Shown here: positions 50,690-59,670 of the stretch, one piece after another
How the letters are laid out: the number at the start of each line of letters is the position of its first letter
How positions within the stretch are numbered: position 1 is the stretch's first letter
Origin: Deltaproteobacteria bacterium
GTDB taxonomy: Bacteria; Myxococcota_A; UBA9160; UBA4427
DNA length: 64,000 nucleotides
Assembly (NCBI GenBank): GCA_029261855.1
Contig: JAJDAN010000024.1
Location: forward strand, 62,001 to 126,000
Direction: 5' to 3'
The notes under the pieces: generated by a model
Told to the model about the DNA's origin: nothing
The model's input: only the letters and a program-made list of their open reading frames with translations
The model's database searches: none
Position numbers and translations under genes: made by a program

Positions 50690-52105
50690 ATGAGATCCTT
50701 CGAGAGCGTCCTGGCCTTCTTCCTGATCGCGCTGCTCGGTTGCGGCGGCGAGCCGGTCCCCACCGTCGACGTTCGCCTCCCCGCGTCGCCGCCGTCGTCG
50801 GTCCTGATCCAGGACGTCTCGGTGTTCGAAGTAGAGACGGGAACGGTCACACCCAACCGGGACGTGCTGCTCGAAGCTGCGTTGATCGTCGGCATCGAAC
50901 CTCACGGCCGGCTCGAAGGGCGTGGCGACACGCTGATCGTGGATGGCGCCGGCGCGACCCTCGTCCCCGGCCTGATCGACATGCACGGGCACATCGTTTC
51001 GAACAGCAACCCGAGCTGGAACCGCGGATCCCCCGACCCCGAGGCCAACCTGCGCGCCTACGCGTACGCGGGTGTGACGACGGTATTCGATCCATCGGAC
51101 ATGTCCGACGATCCCTGGGGACGGCGCGCGCGCGTCGCCGCCGGCGAACTCGTGGGGCCGCGCATCTTCACCACGGGACCGCTGCTCACCACCCCCGACG
51201 GTCACCCCATCGCGATCATCCAGCAGCTCGCACCCTGGTGGATCTCGTGGTACCTCGAAGGACTGGTGGCGGTTCCCCTCCCCGACGTCGCGGCCGCAGA
51301 GAAACAGGTCGATGCCATCGCGACGAATGGCGCCGACGCGGTGAAGATCGTGATCGACGCCATCCCGCTCGAAGCCCCTCGCATGCCGCCCGAAATCGCC
51401 AAGGCCGTCGTCGAGCGCGCGAGAAGCCACGGGTTGAGGACGGTCGCCCACATCGGGACGACCCAGGACGCCCGCGAGGCGGCCGACGCCGGAGTCGCTC
51501 TCTGGGTCCACGGTGTCTACAAAGAGCGGATCCCGGACGACCAGATCGCCGTGCTCGCCGCCTACGGCATCCCGATGGTCGCGACCGTCGAGGTCTTCGA
51601 CCGCTACGCGCGCGGCTCGCGGGGGCCGATCGTTCCCACGCGCCTGGAACGGGAGACCGTGCCGGCCGACGTGCTCGAGTCGTTCTACCCGGTGCCGTCG
51701 GACTTCGAAGTGGGCACGCTCCGCGGTTGGCTCGAGCTCGCAGGCGAGACCATGGACATCCGCATCGACAACGTGCGACGACTCCGTGAAGCCGGTGTCA
51801 CCATTCTGGCGGGCAGCGACACCCAGTCCGGGGTGTTCCCCGGCGCGGGACTCCACCGCGAGCTCGGCCACCTGGTGCGCACCGGCATGACCCCCGCGGA
51901 AGCCATTCGCGCAGCGACCCTCGACGCCGCGATCTGGCTGGCGGACGGGGACGAGCCCGATTCGGGGATCATCGCCGTGGGCAAGCGAGCCGACCTGCTG
52001 CTCGTGGAAGGAGATCCGACACGGGACCTGGACGCGCTTTCCGACCTGCGCGCGGTGTTCCTGGCGGGCATGCCCATCGAACGCACGCCGGTACCCGGCC
52101 CCTGA
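50690..52105 (+). CDS. Lipoprotein amidohydrolase (imidazolonepropionase-like)
   Basis: A 471-residue secreted metal hydrolase. The N terminus FLIALLGCGGE is a lipoprotein signal. The metal site opens with LIDMHGHIVSNSNPS, later ligands are in KIVIDAIPLEAP (Lys), VAHIGTTQDAREAAD (His), WVHGVYKE (His) and ILAGSDTQSGVFPG (Asp), and the C-terminal strand GIIAVGKRADLLLVEGDPT is typical of the family. It likely cleaves peptide-like or lactam bonds in the periplasm. GGAG precedes ATG 50690. A 53-base gap separates it from the MFS gene. Confidence 0.92.
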   Translation: MRSFESVLAFFLIALLGCGGEPVPTVDVRLPASPPSSVLIQDVSVFEVETGTVTPNRDVLLEAALIVGIEPHGRLEGRGDTLIVDGAGATLVPGLIDMHGHIVSNSNPSWNRGSPDPEANLRAYAYAGVTTVFDPSDMSDDPWGRRARVAAGELVGPRIFTTGPLLTTPDGHPIAIIQQLAPWWISWYLEGLVAVPLPDVAAAEKQVDAIATNGADAVKIVIDAIPLEAPRMPPEIAKAVVERARSHGLRTVAHIGTTQDAREAADAGVALWVHGVYKERIPDDQIAVLAAYGIPMVATVEVFDRYARGSRGPIVPTRLERETVPADVLESFYPVPSDFEVGTLRGWLELAGETMDIRIDNVRRLREAGVTILAGSDTQSGVFPGAGLHRELGHLVRTGMTPAEAIRAATLDAAIWLADGDEPDSGIIAVGKRADLLLVEGDPTRDLDALSDLRAVFLAGMPIERTPVPGP

Positions 52106-52142
52106 CGCACGGCGCACGCTGCTGGACTCAACACCTAGGAGC

Positions 52143-52164
52143 GTGCGCGGCAAGGGCCGCGCAC
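52143..52164. terminator. Hairpin 1 between convergent genes
   Basis: GTGCGCGGC-AAGG-GCCGCGCAC is a perfect nine-pair stem between the amidohydrolase and GDPD stop codons. It has no U-tract in either direction. Confidence 0.45.
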
Positions 52165-52173
52165 CCGCAGCAA

Positions 52174-52193
52174 GCCGGAACCCCGGTTCCGGC
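52174..52193. terminator. Hairpin 2 between convergent genes
   Basis: GCCGGAACC-CC-GGTTCCGGC is a second perfect nine-pair stem, ten bases after the first and four bases before the GDPD stop. The two probably form a bidirectional terminator. Confidence 0.45.
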
Positions 52194-52197
52194 CCGG

Positions 52198-53097
52198 CTA
52201 GGGCAGCGAGCCTGCCGAGCCCCGGTTCTCGAGCAAGCGGTGGATCAGCTTTTCCGGCCAGTCGATCGTCATGCCGTTACTCCCGACCGCGATTGCGTGC
52301 TCCATATCGTCCAGGCTCTTGATGCTCCAGGCACGGATCCAGAGGCCCCGGGCGCGGGCATCCGCGACGTGTTCCTGCGAGATCTCCTGAGCAGCAACGC
52401 CCACCTCGCGGAAGCCGGAGTCTGCGGCGCGCTCGATCCAGTCGGCGACTGAGCCCTCGCGACGATCGGCTTTCAGGATGAGCAGACAGATCGGCAGTTC
52501 GGGCGCGAGCTCGTGCATGCGCACGAGCTGATCGAATCGAAAAGAGGTGACGATGACCCGGTCGTGCAGCGCGAAGCGATCGACGACCTCGAGCACCCGG
52601 GCGGAGAGACCGGGCTCGCCGTCCTTGAGCTCGACGTGGTAGACGAACGCGCGGCCCATCTCCTCGAAGAGGTCTGCGAGGGCGGCGAGCTTCGTCCCCG
52701 CGAAGCGCTTCGGCGCGTCCGGGTGCGAGGCATCGAACCAGGCTCCGATGTCCACCTCGCGCAGCTCGGCGAGGGGATGGTCCCGGACGCTCCCGGCCTG
52801 CCGGGTCTTGGGACGGAGCAGGCTGTCGTGGAAGAGGACGACCTGATCGTCCGCGCTGAGCTGGACGTCGAGCTCGACCTCGACGGCACCCAGCCGCTGG
52901 GCCTCGCGGAACGCAGGCAGGGTGTTCTCGGGCGCATAGGCGGACGCACCCCGGTGGGCGATGACCTGGAACGGCCGCGGGAACGCCGTCGGGTGCGGCT
53001 CGGCGAGAGCCCGGCAGCTCGCGAGCGGCAGCGCTGCGAGCGCTGCAATCAGCGCAGCGATCCTACGCAGACGCGTGGGCGGCGTTCCGTTCGGCAC
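52198..53097 (-). CDS. Glycerophosphodiester phosphodiesterase, lipoprotein
   Basis: A 299-residue GDPD. The signal ends in lipobox LPLASC, so it is membrane-tethered and exported. The TIM-barrel active site shows VIAHRGASAYAPENT (His, Arg, Glu), VEVELDVQLSADDQVVLFHD (Glu, Asp, His) and YHVELKDGE. It releases glycerol-3-phosphate and an alcohol from deacylated phospholipids. GTG 53097 overlaps the end of the seven-helix gene by 35 bases, so it is in one operon with module copy 2. Confidence 0.9.
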   Translation of the reverse strand: MPNGTPPTRLRRIAALIAALAALPLASCRALAEPHPTAFPRPFQVIAHRGASAYAPENTLPAFREAQRLGAVEVELDVQLSADDQVVLFHDSLLRPKTRQAGSVRDHPLAELREVDIGAWFDASHPDAPKRFAGTKLAALADLFEEMGRAFVYHVELKDGEPGLSARVLEVVDRFALHDRVIVTSFRFDQLVRMHELAPELPICLLILKADRREGSVADWIERAADSGFREVGVAAQEISQEHVADARARGLWIRAWSIKSLDDMEHAIAVGSNGMTIDWPEKLIHRLLENRGSAGSLP

Positions 53098-53821
53098 GGG
53101 ACCGGATGTAGCGCACGTAGAAGGCCGGCGGAATGAAGGCCAGCGCGATGGCGATCGCGGCGACCAGGCCGTGCAGCGACGAGCTGACCATCACCCAACC
53201 ACCGTCGGTAGTCGTTGCGCCGCTGACGAGCTGCCCGACCAGTCCAACCGCCGTACCCCAGCCCGCGGCGAACGCACCGATGGCCCACATCAGGAAGCGG
53301 TTCGAGACGACGGGGTCCGCCAGACCGAGGCGCACCCGGAGCCGCATCTTCGTCCAGTAGGCGAACGACTCGGTGGCCCCCCAGAGCAAGCAGCCGATCT
53401 GGAGCGAGCTGCGGAAAAGCGAGCTCGGCTCGAGAGGATCGGGTGCCTGGAAGCCGTGGTAGAGGCCTGCGTAGACGAGGCTTCCGAACAAGCCGATGCC
53501 GGCGAGCAACGCGATCGCGCGGGCGACCTGCGAGTCCGGGTGGTAGACGCGCCAGTTGAAGACGAACTTCGCAAAGGCGCCGCAACTCACCGCGAACAGC
53601 GCCACAGCGAGCATCGCCGTGTAGACGGCGGGGCGCGTCGTCTCGAACTGACGGGCGAACACCATCAGGCCGAAGCCCACGGGCCCGATTCCGAGCACGC
53701 CGATGCCCATGAGCAATTCGGGTAGCTCTCGGGTCCGGCGCGCGAGCAGGAGCACACGGACGCCCACCACCAGCGCCACCACGAAGAAGGCGATGAAGCC
53801 GACCCACACGAGACCGCCCAT
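53063..53821 (-). CDS. Seven-helix membrane protein, module copy 2 (unknown family)
   Basis: A 252-residue membrane protein with seven predicted helices, homologous over its length to the protein at 41052-41807. Identical blocks are LLARRTRELPEL after helix 1, RLGLxDPxxxNRFLMWA-type loop before helix 6, and the C-terminal PPAFYVRYIRSRA. Helices 2-5 are more divergent. Its ATG directly follows the stop of the small partner gene with no spacing, so here the partner is translated first, the reverse of copy 1. Downstream it overlaps the GDPD gene. Function unknown. Confidence 0.82.
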   Translation of the reverse strand: MGGLVWVGFIAFFVVALVVGVRVLLLARRTRELPELLMGIGVLGIGPVGFGLMVFARQFETTRPAVYTAMLAVALFAVSCGAFAKFVFNWRVYHPDSQVARAIALLAGIGLFGSLVYAGLYHGFQAPDPLEPSSLFRSSLQIGCLLWGATESFAYWTKMRLRVRLGLADPVVSNRFLMWAIGAFAAGWGTAVGLVGQLVSGATTTDGGWVMVSSSLHGLVAAIAIALAFIPPAFYVRYIRSRAERNAAHASA

Positions 53822-54151
53822 CTACGAGCCACCGCCAAGGCGGCTGAAGACGGCATCGGGCGTCTCGCTGCCCCCGGCCATCGCGAGCTGTTGGCCCTCA
53901 CTGGCGAGCGCCGTGACGAAGCCCGCGCACAGGCTCCCCGCATCGGCGATCCCGCGAGCCGTCAACTCGGCCTCGAGAACCTTGTCGATCACCACCTTGA
54001 GCTGATCGGGTGTGACCGAGCGCGCGTCGAGACCGGCGCTCTTCAGAGCCAGTCGTACCGTCCCGCGTGCCTCGAGCCGGTCGAGCGAGGTGTCCTGCTC
54101 GAGCCGCGAGCACATCCAATCGAATGCCGGTGCGTCAGCCATGCGTCGCAT
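53822..54151 (-). CDS. Small soluble partner of the seven-helix protein, module copy 2
   Basis: A 109-residue helical protein homologous to the one at 41807-42121: LEARGTVRLALKSAGLDARSV, QLKVVIDKVLEAELTARGI and final DAVFSRLGGGS. GGAGGGG immediately precedes ATG 54151. ATG 54142 is an alternative start matching copy 1 more closely. It is the first gene of the operon with the seven-helix and GDPD genes, and divergent from the second carboxylesterase. Confidence 0.78.
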   Translation of the reverse strand: MRRMADAPAFDWMCSRLEQDTSLDRLEARGTVRLALKSAGLDARSVTPDQLKVVIDKVLEAELTARGIADAGSLCAGFVTALASEGQQLAMAGGSETPDAVFSRLGGGS

Positions 54152-54295
54152 TCCCCTCCAGAGAAACCGCTCATGCGCTTATCGGCCAACGGGACCGTCC
54201 CTGAACCAGAACCGCCCCGATCGCCATCCCGGGGCCGCTGGAAGAGGCTGTCCCGGGGCCGTTCCGGTGGCGAGTCCGGTCGCTATGGTGCCCGG

Positions 54296-55924
54296 ATGGA
54301 CCTCGACGAGCCCTGCGTGGATACCGGTGGAGGCCGCGTTCGCGGAGCGCGCGAGGACGGGATCTGCGCATTTCGCGGCGTCCCGTTCGCCGCGGCGCCG
54401 GTCGCCGCGCGACGGTTCCAGCCGCCGCAGCCGGCCGCCACCTGGCCCGGGACGCTGGACGCCCGGCAGTACGGTCCGGCCCCACTGCAACGGGTCGACC
54501 CATTGTCGAATCAGATCGGTCTCGACTTCCCCGGCCCCCTGGACGAGGACTGCCTGCAGCTGAACGTCTGGACTCCGGCGACCGACGACGGCGGCCGGCC
54601 GGTGATGGTGTGGCTCCACGGCGGGGCCTTCGCGACAGGCTCCGGGACCTCACCCGCCTACGCGGGTCACCGCATCGCCGCTCGCGGCGACGTGGTCGTG
54701 GTGACCCTGAACTACCGGGTCGGCGCCCTGGGCTTCCTGCACCTGGCGCCGCTCGTACCCGGCGTCGATGGCGCCAACCTGGGCCTGCTCGACCAGCTGG
54801 CCGCCCTGCAGTGGGTCCGCCGGGAGATCCGCTCGTTCGGCGGCGACCCGGACCGCGTTTGCTTGTTCGGCGAGTCGGCAGGCGCCGGCAGCTGCGTCGC
54901 CCTGCTGGCCATGCCGGCCGCCCGCGGCTTGTTCGCACGCGTCATCGTGCAAAGCGCGGCGCCCGACGGCATGCTGACCACCGAAGAGGGGACGGCGCGG
55001 GCGCAGCTCTTCCTCGACCAGCTCGACCTGCTCGACCCCGGCGGCGCGACATCCGGACTCGCACGGCTTCAGTCCGTGCCCACAGAGCAGCTGCTCGCGG
55101 CCCAGGCGGCGTGCATTGCCGCGGGCCCCCACCGGACGGGCATGTTCTTCGCGCCGGTCATCGGCGGGGAGAGCCTCCCCGAACGCCCGCTACACGCGAT
55201 CGCGCGCGGCAGCGCACGCGACGTCGGCGTCCTCATTGGAAGTACTGCCGAGGAGATGCAGCTGTACGCAACGGTGCCCGGCCTGGGCGACTTCCCCGAC
55301 GCGATCCTCGAGCAGGTGGTGGCGTCCCGGCTCGACGCCGACGCAGAGGAACGCGACGTACAGGCCGCACGCGCCGTGGCGCTCTACCGCGCAGAGCTGA
55401 CCCCCGCACCCCCAGCCGCCCTGTCCCAGCGCGACCTGTTCTTCGCACTCGAGACCGACCTGAGCCTGCGAGTGCCCGCGACGCAGCTCGCCAGTCGTCA
55501 GGCACAGCTCCAACCCGAGACCTTCATGTACCTGTTCGACTGGCGCTCGCCCATGTCCGACGGCCACGGCGGTCAGCTCGGCGCCTGTCACGCCCTCGAC
55601 CTGCCCTTCACCTTCGGCTGTCTGTCCGGGGGGCCGGCGCTGGCCTTCGCGGCCGGAGACGACCCGGGCATGCAGCAACGGGCACGCGTGCTTTCGGACC
55701 GACTCATCGACGCCTGGACGGCGTTCGCCCGGACCGGAGACCCGAGTCACCCGGGCATCGGCAACTGGCCGCGCTACGACACGCCGCAGCGCACCACCAT
55801 GCTGCTCGGTGACACCTGCCGCACCTGCGACGCGCCGCTGGAGGAGAGGCGCGCTGTCTGGGAGGGATGCTTCGGGTCACTGCCCGATCTCGAGCCCAGG
55901 CCCGAGCCCGGGCCCCAGGGCTGA
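54296..55924 (+). CDS. Type B carboxylesterase (second paralogue)
   Basis: A 542-residue carboxylesterase with AFRGVPFAAAPVAARRF, EDCLQLNVWTP, the oxyanion WLHGGAFATGSG, nucleophile GESAGAGS (Ser194) and His in GACHALDLPFTF. It is related to the enzyme at 38278 but diverged and longer. ATG 54296 gives the standard family N terminus; an in-frame upstream extension to 53891 would cross the divergent promoter. No signal peptide. The Cys pair near the end (TCRTCDAP) is unusual. The end is Pro/Glu-rich. Confidence 0.92.
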   Translation: MDLDEPCVDTGGGRVRGAREDGICAFRGVPFAAAPVAARRFQPPQPAATWPGTLDARQYGPAPLQRVDPLSNQIGLDFPGPLDEDCLQLNVWTPATDDGGRPVMVWLHGGAFATGSGTSPAYAGHRIAARGDVVVVTLNYRVGALGFLHLAPLVPGVDGANLGLLDQLAALQWVRREIRSFGGDPDRVCLFGESAGAGSCVALLAMPAARGLFARVIVQSAAPDGMLTTEEGTARAQLFLDQLDLLDPGGATSGLARLQSVPTEQLLAAQAACIAAGPHRTGMFFAPVIGGESLPERPLHAIARGSARDVGVLIGSTAEEMQLYATVPGLGDFPDAILEQVVASRLDADAEERDVQAARAVALYRAELTPAPPAALSQRDLFFALETDLSLRVPATQLASRQAQLQPETFMYLFDWRSPMSDGHGGQLGACHALDLPFTFGCLSGGPALAFAAGDDPGMQQRARVLSDRLIDAWTAFARTGDPSHPGIGNWPRYDTPQRTTMLLGDTCRTCDAPLEERRAVWEGCFGSLPDLEPRPEPGPQG

Positions 55925-55934
55925 GCGCTTCGTC

Positions 55935-56783
55935 TCAGGCCTTGCGCGGCGACGTGATCTCGAGGACCACCTCGGCGACGCCGTCTGCTTCGGTGACGAT
56001 CGGGAAGATCCAACCACCGCTCGGGAGGACGCCGTAGCACGGCGCTTCGAGCCGCAGCTCGTAGCCCTGCTCTTCCAGAGTCGCGACGACGTTGCCCATC
56101 ATGATGTTGAGGAACTCGCCCACGGCCTCGAGTGCGAGCTCCGAAGCCAGCGTGTCGAGTTGCATTCCCAGCAGACCCCGCGCCAGGCGCTCGCCGAAGA
56201 CGCGCTCCACCATCAGGGTGACCCGCAGGGGTCTCGTCCCCACCGCCTCCGTCGAGGCCAGCAACACTCGATCGGGCGCCTCGGTCAGCGGCTCGCCGCC
56301 CCCCAGCTTGACGGGCATGTCAGCGACCCGCCGAAACATCCGCTCGAGCAGGCCGACGACCAGGTCGGCGGTCGGGCTGCCGTGCAGCGGCGCGGGGAGC
56401 TCTACGCCGAGGCTGGGGAACTGCTCCTGTTCGCTCTTCCACTCGTCGTACAGGTCGCGCGCCCGGTCGTCCTGGAGGCATCCCAGCTCGACGAGCCCGG
56501 CGGCCAGGTCGACCCGGGTCTCGCGCTGCTGCTGGAGCAGCTCCTCGAGCTCGATCGAATTCAGCACGCCCATCTGCATGGCGAGTTCGCCAAAGGGGAG
56601 ATCGGTGCGGCGCTGCTCGTCGTTCACGCGACGACAGTCCGCCTCGGTTGCGAAGCCTTCCGCGACCGCCAGCTCGCCGATGTTCGGATTCAGCTCGTCC
56701 ATCAGGTCCAGGGCCTGGCGCAGCTGGACCTCTTCGATCTCGCCCCGGCGAAGCAGGAACTGTCCGAAGAACTCGGGCCTCAC
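55935..56783 (-). CDS. CheX-like phosphatase-type protein with N-terminal helical repeats
   Basis: A 282-residue protein. The N-terminal part has two related helical units (FGQFLLRRGEIEEVQLRQAL and FGELAMQMGVLNSIELEELL) like the N-terminal domain of type II/IV pilus ATPases. The C-terminal half resembles CheX/CheC: EAVGEFLNIMMGNVVATLEEQGYEL echoes the E-x2-N phosphatase helix, here Glu and Asn in GEFLNIM. It probably dephosphorylates or reads the state of the CheY-like protein whose stop overlaps its GTG (56780-56783). The pair is a compact two-gene signalling unit; the output is unknown. Confidence 0.78.
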   Translation of the reverse strand: MRPEFFGQFLLRRGEIEEVQLRQALDLMDELNPNIGELAVAEGFATEADCRRVNDEQRRTDLPFGELAMQMGVLNSIELEELLQQQRETRVDLAAGLVELGCLQDDRARDLYDEWKSEQEQFPSLGVELPAPLHGSPTADLVVGLLERMFRRVADMPVKLGGGEPLTEAPDRVLLASTEAVGTRPLRVTLMVERVFGERLARGLLGMQLDTLASELALEAVGEFLNIMMGNVVATLEEQGYELRLEAPCYGVLPSGGWIFPIVTEADGVAEVVLEITSPRKA

Positions 56784-57178
56784 GACCGGCCCTCCACACC
56801 GATCCGCTCCATCTCGCGTTCGAGAACGGACTCGATCTGATCCGCATCGAAGGGCTTGGCGATCATCTGGACCGCGCCGAGACGGAACGCTTCTTGTGCG
56901 GTGCTCTCGGACCCGGCGACGGAGGAGATCATGACGACCCGCGCCTTGGGCTGAGTCGCGCCGATGATCCGAAGCGCCGAGAGTCCGTCCATACCTGGCA
57001 TAACGATGTCCATGAGAATGAGATCGGGCTTCGTGAAGGCCGCAGTGCGCACCGCTGCGGCGCCATCGGTCGCCTTGCCAACCAGATCCACGCCGTCGAC
57101 CCCAGCGAGGATCTGCTCCAGCTGTGTGATCACGAGCTTGCTGTCGTCCACGATCAGGACCTTCAGGCCGTCGGCCAA
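56780..57178 (-). CDS. CheY-like single-domain response regulator
   Basis: A 132-residue receiver domain: acidic pair VLIVDDSK, phospho-acceptor Asp in PDLILMDIVMPGMDG, Thr/Ser position in VVMISSVAG and conserved Lys in MIAKPFDADQ. It has no output domain. It is translated with the CheX-like gene downstream. A kinase is not encoded in the window. Probably a shuttle or adaptor in motility, pilus or developmental control, an inference from the N-terminal domain of its partner. Confidence 0.93.
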   Translation of the reverse strand: MADGLKVLIVDDSKLVITQLEQILAGVDGVDLVGKATDGAAAVRTAAFTKPDLILMDIVMPGMDGLSALRIIGATQPKARVVMISSVAGSESTAQEAFRLGAVQMIAKPFDADQIESVLEREMERIGVEGRS

Positions 57179-57452
57179 GCGCCACCTCCCGGGTCGTTTC
57201 AGGCCGACCCTGCGGCGTCTCCGTCTATCGGCGGGTCCGGTGACGCGGTTGACACCCAGATGGATCGAAGGCGACTCTACGTGTTGCAGCGACAGCGGAA
57301 TCGCGAAAACTCTGAGTCACGCTTGCGCCGGCTCGCGCCCCTCGTCAAGGTCTCCGACCGACGGTTCGATGCGACCGGCAAGCGGCGCGCTGGTCCCCGA
57401 TCCAAGCGAGAATCCACGCCTGAACCCACGCCCCAAGCCCGAGAGGCCCCCC
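57179..57452. other. Divergent intergenic region
   Basis: 274 bases without a gene between the CheY-like and acyl-CoA dehydrogenase genes. TTGACA at 57249-57254 is a perfect -35 hexamer toward the dehydrogenase, but no good -10 follows (best is GACTCT at 57273). No strong hairpin noted. Confidence 0.35.
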
Positions 57453-59186
57453 ATGAGCTACCTCAACGACGCCATCCGCCTTTACGTCGACCAACTGATC
57501 GACTGGGAGAGCTACTACCGCTGGTACCGCGGAGGCGAGACCGATCTCGACGCCGAGCGCGCCGCCCTGATGGAGATCCTCGAGACTGCCGCCGGCGTCT
57601 GCGCGGAGATCGCGGAGCAGGCGCGCCCGAACTGGCACGAGGCCGCCCGCCTCGAAGACGGCGAGGTCGTGTACCCGGACCACATCCGCGACGGCTACGC
57701 CAAGCTCAAGGAAGTCGGACTCGTCTCCTTCGGCGTCGAGGCGAAGTACGGAGGCTTCGAGCTTCCCGCGGTGATCGAGAACATCATCATCCAGATGATC
57801 GCCCGCGCGGACGCGGGGCTGATGACGCTGATCGGCCTGCAGGCCGGCGTCTCCGAAGACATCCAGATCTACGCCAGCGACGCCCTGAAGGACGAGTACC
57901 TCCCGCGCTTCGCTAGCGGCGAGGTCATGGGGGCGATGGACCTGACGGAACCCCAGGCCGGTTCCGATCTCGGCGCGATCACCACTCGCGCGACCGAGCG
58001 CGACGGTCGTGTCTTCTTGTCCGGCAACAAGATCTTCATCACCAACGGCGGCTGCGAAGTCCATCTCGTTCTCGCGCGCGACGACGAGAACTTCGACGAC
58101 TCGAAGGGAACCACTCGCGGACTCTCCCTCTACCTCTGTCCGCGCCACCTCGCGGACGGTACGAAGAACGGCGTCGTCGTCGAGCGGCTCGAGCACAAGC
58201 TCGGCATCCACGGCTCCCCGACGGCCTCCATCCGCTTCGATGACGCAGAAGCCTTCCTCGTCGGCGCCAAGGGGAACGGCTTCAAGGCGATGCTCACGCT
58301 GATGAACAATGCGCGCCTCGGCGTGGCATCCCAGGGCATCGGGATCGCCGAGGCGGCGTTGGCCACCGCGGTGAAGTACGCGTCCGAGCGGGAGCAGTTC
58401 GGCGTGCCCATCGGCGAGCAGCCGCTCATGAAGAACATGCTCTCGCGCATGGTCATCGCCGTCGAGGGGAGCCGCGCGCTGCTCTACCGCGCCTGTCGTC
58501 TGGTCGACCGCAACCGCGCCATCGAGCGCGCGCTGATGCGATCCGCCGAGACGAACGAGTTTTCCGAGGCCGAGCGGGTCGAGATGGAAGAGCACCGCCA
58601 GGCCAATGACACCCGCATCCGCCTGCTCACGCCGCTCGCGAAGTACATGGCGACCGAGACCGCGGACGAGATCACGCGCATGGCGATCCAGGTGCACGGT
58701 GGCGTCGGGTTCATGGCCGAGTCCGAGGTCGGCAAGCTGCACATGGACGCCATCATCACGACGATCTACGAAGGTACTTCCGAGATCCAGGTGTCCTTCG
58801 CGCTCAAGGAGATCGGCAAGGGTGCGCTGGCGGCAGTCTTCGAGGCCCTCGAGGCCGAGCTCGCGGCCTTCGAGGAGGAGGCGTTGCGCGAGTACGCCGA
58901 CAAGGTGCGACAGGGCATGAAGCTGATCCTCGACGCGTCGAGCGCACTGCTGTCCGACTTCAGCTACGCGCTGATGTCGGCGCGTTCGCTCTCGGAGGTC
59001 GTGATCAGCGTGGTCGTCGGCGCCGAGCTGCTGATGCAGGCCAAGGCCGATCCGAAGCGCTTCGACCTGGCCGCGTCCTGGATCAACCGCCGCATGAACG
59101 ACCTCGAGGGCCGTACCGCGCGCATCAAGGCGGGCACCCTCGCTCGTGTCGACCGGGCGGACAAGATCATCGATCTCGTGCGGTAG
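57453..59186 (+). CDS. Acyl-CoA dehydrogenase (long form)
   Basis: A 577-residue flavoprotein, longer than the classical 380-residue enzymes and like the AcdA/FadE5-type group. The FAD/substrate loop is AMDLTEPQAGSDLGAI, followed by ITNGG, LGIHGSPTASI, the R-x2-FGVPIGEQ helix and the catalytic Glu in TTIYEGTSEIQ. The last 150 residues add an extra helical domain of the long form. It introduces the first double bond in fatty acyl-CoA beta-oxidation. ATG 57453 gives MSYLNDAIRLYVDQL. It is followed after nine bases by a GNAT gene. Confidence 0.95.
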   Translation: MSYLNDAIRLYVDQLIDWESYYRWYRGGETDLDAERAALMEILETAAGVCAEIAEQARPNWHEAARLEDGEVVYPDHIRDGYAKLKEVGLVSFGVEAKYGGFELPAVIENIIIQMIARADAGLMTLIGLQAGVSEDIQIYASDALKDEYLPRFASGEVMGAMDLTEPQAGSDLGAITTRATERDGRVFLSGNKIFITNGGCEVHLVLARDDENFDDSKGTTRGLSLYLCPRHLADGTKNGVVVERLEHKLGIHGSPTASIRFDDAEAFLVGAKGNGFKAMLTLMNNARLGVASQGIGIAEAALATAVKYASEREQFGVPIGEQPLMKNMLSRMVIAVEGSRALLYRACRLVDRNRAIERALMRSAETNEFSEAERVEMEEHRQANDTRIRLLTPLAKYMATETADEITRMAIQVHGGVGFMAESEVGKLHMDAIITTIYEGTSEIQVSFALKEIGKGALAAVFEALEAELAAFEEEALREYADKVRQGMKLILDASSALLSDFSYALMSARSLSEVVISVVVGAELLMQAKADPKRFDLAASWINRRMNDLEGRTARIKAGTLARVDRADKIIDLVR

Positions 59187-59195
59187 CCGGCCGCG

Positions 59196-59639
59196 ATGGA
59201 TCTGCGCCCCTACGCTGCGCGGGACGAGGCCGTCGTGGTGAGGCTTTGGCACGAGACCAAGCTTCACGCATACCCGTACCTCGCGACCGAGCAGGCCTAC
59301 ACGCTCGGGACGGACACGGCCTTCTTCCGCGAGCACGTTGCCGACTGCAGTACGATCTGGCTCGCGGTCGAAGGCGGCGAGACGGTCGGTTTCATCGCGC
59401 TCCAGGGCAGCTACATCGACCGGCTCTACGTCCACCCGAACGGCCAGCGCGCGGGTGTCGGCACGGCGCTCCTCGACAAGGCGAAGGCCCTTTCGCCCGA
59501 GGGACTCACCCTGCACACCCACCAGCAGAACATCTCGGGATGCGCCTTCTATGAGCGGCACGGCTTCGTGCCCGGCGACTACGGGATCAGCGCCCCGCCC
59601 GAATCCGCTCCCGACGTGCTGTACCGCTGGCGGCCCTGA
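59196..59639 (+). CDS. GNAT-family N-acetyltransferase
   Basis: A 147-residue acetyltransferase. Acetyl-CoA loop is LYVHPNGQRAGVGTALLDKAK (motif A), with motif B in HTHQQNISGCAFYERHGF. The N-terminal DLRPYAARDEAVVVRLW fits the PanZ/YjgM-like small-substrate type. Acceptor unknown. It is nine bases after the acyl-CoA dehydrogenase, hence probably cotranscribed. Confidence 0.92.
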   Translation: MDLRPYAARDEAVVVRLWHETKLHAYPYLATEQAYTLGTDTAFFREHVADCSTIWLAVEGGETVGFIALQGSYIDRLYVHPNGQRAGVGTALLDKAKALSPEGLTLHTHQQNISGCAFYERHGFVPGDYGISAPPESAPDVLYRWRP

Positions 59640-59670
59640 GGCGCTCGGTTCTTCTCTGAGCCTGCTTCCT

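Noticed and set aside
57249-57278. Strong promoter from TTGACA
   Set aside because: No acceptable -10 follows at 16-18 bases; listed only as a note in the intergenic entry.
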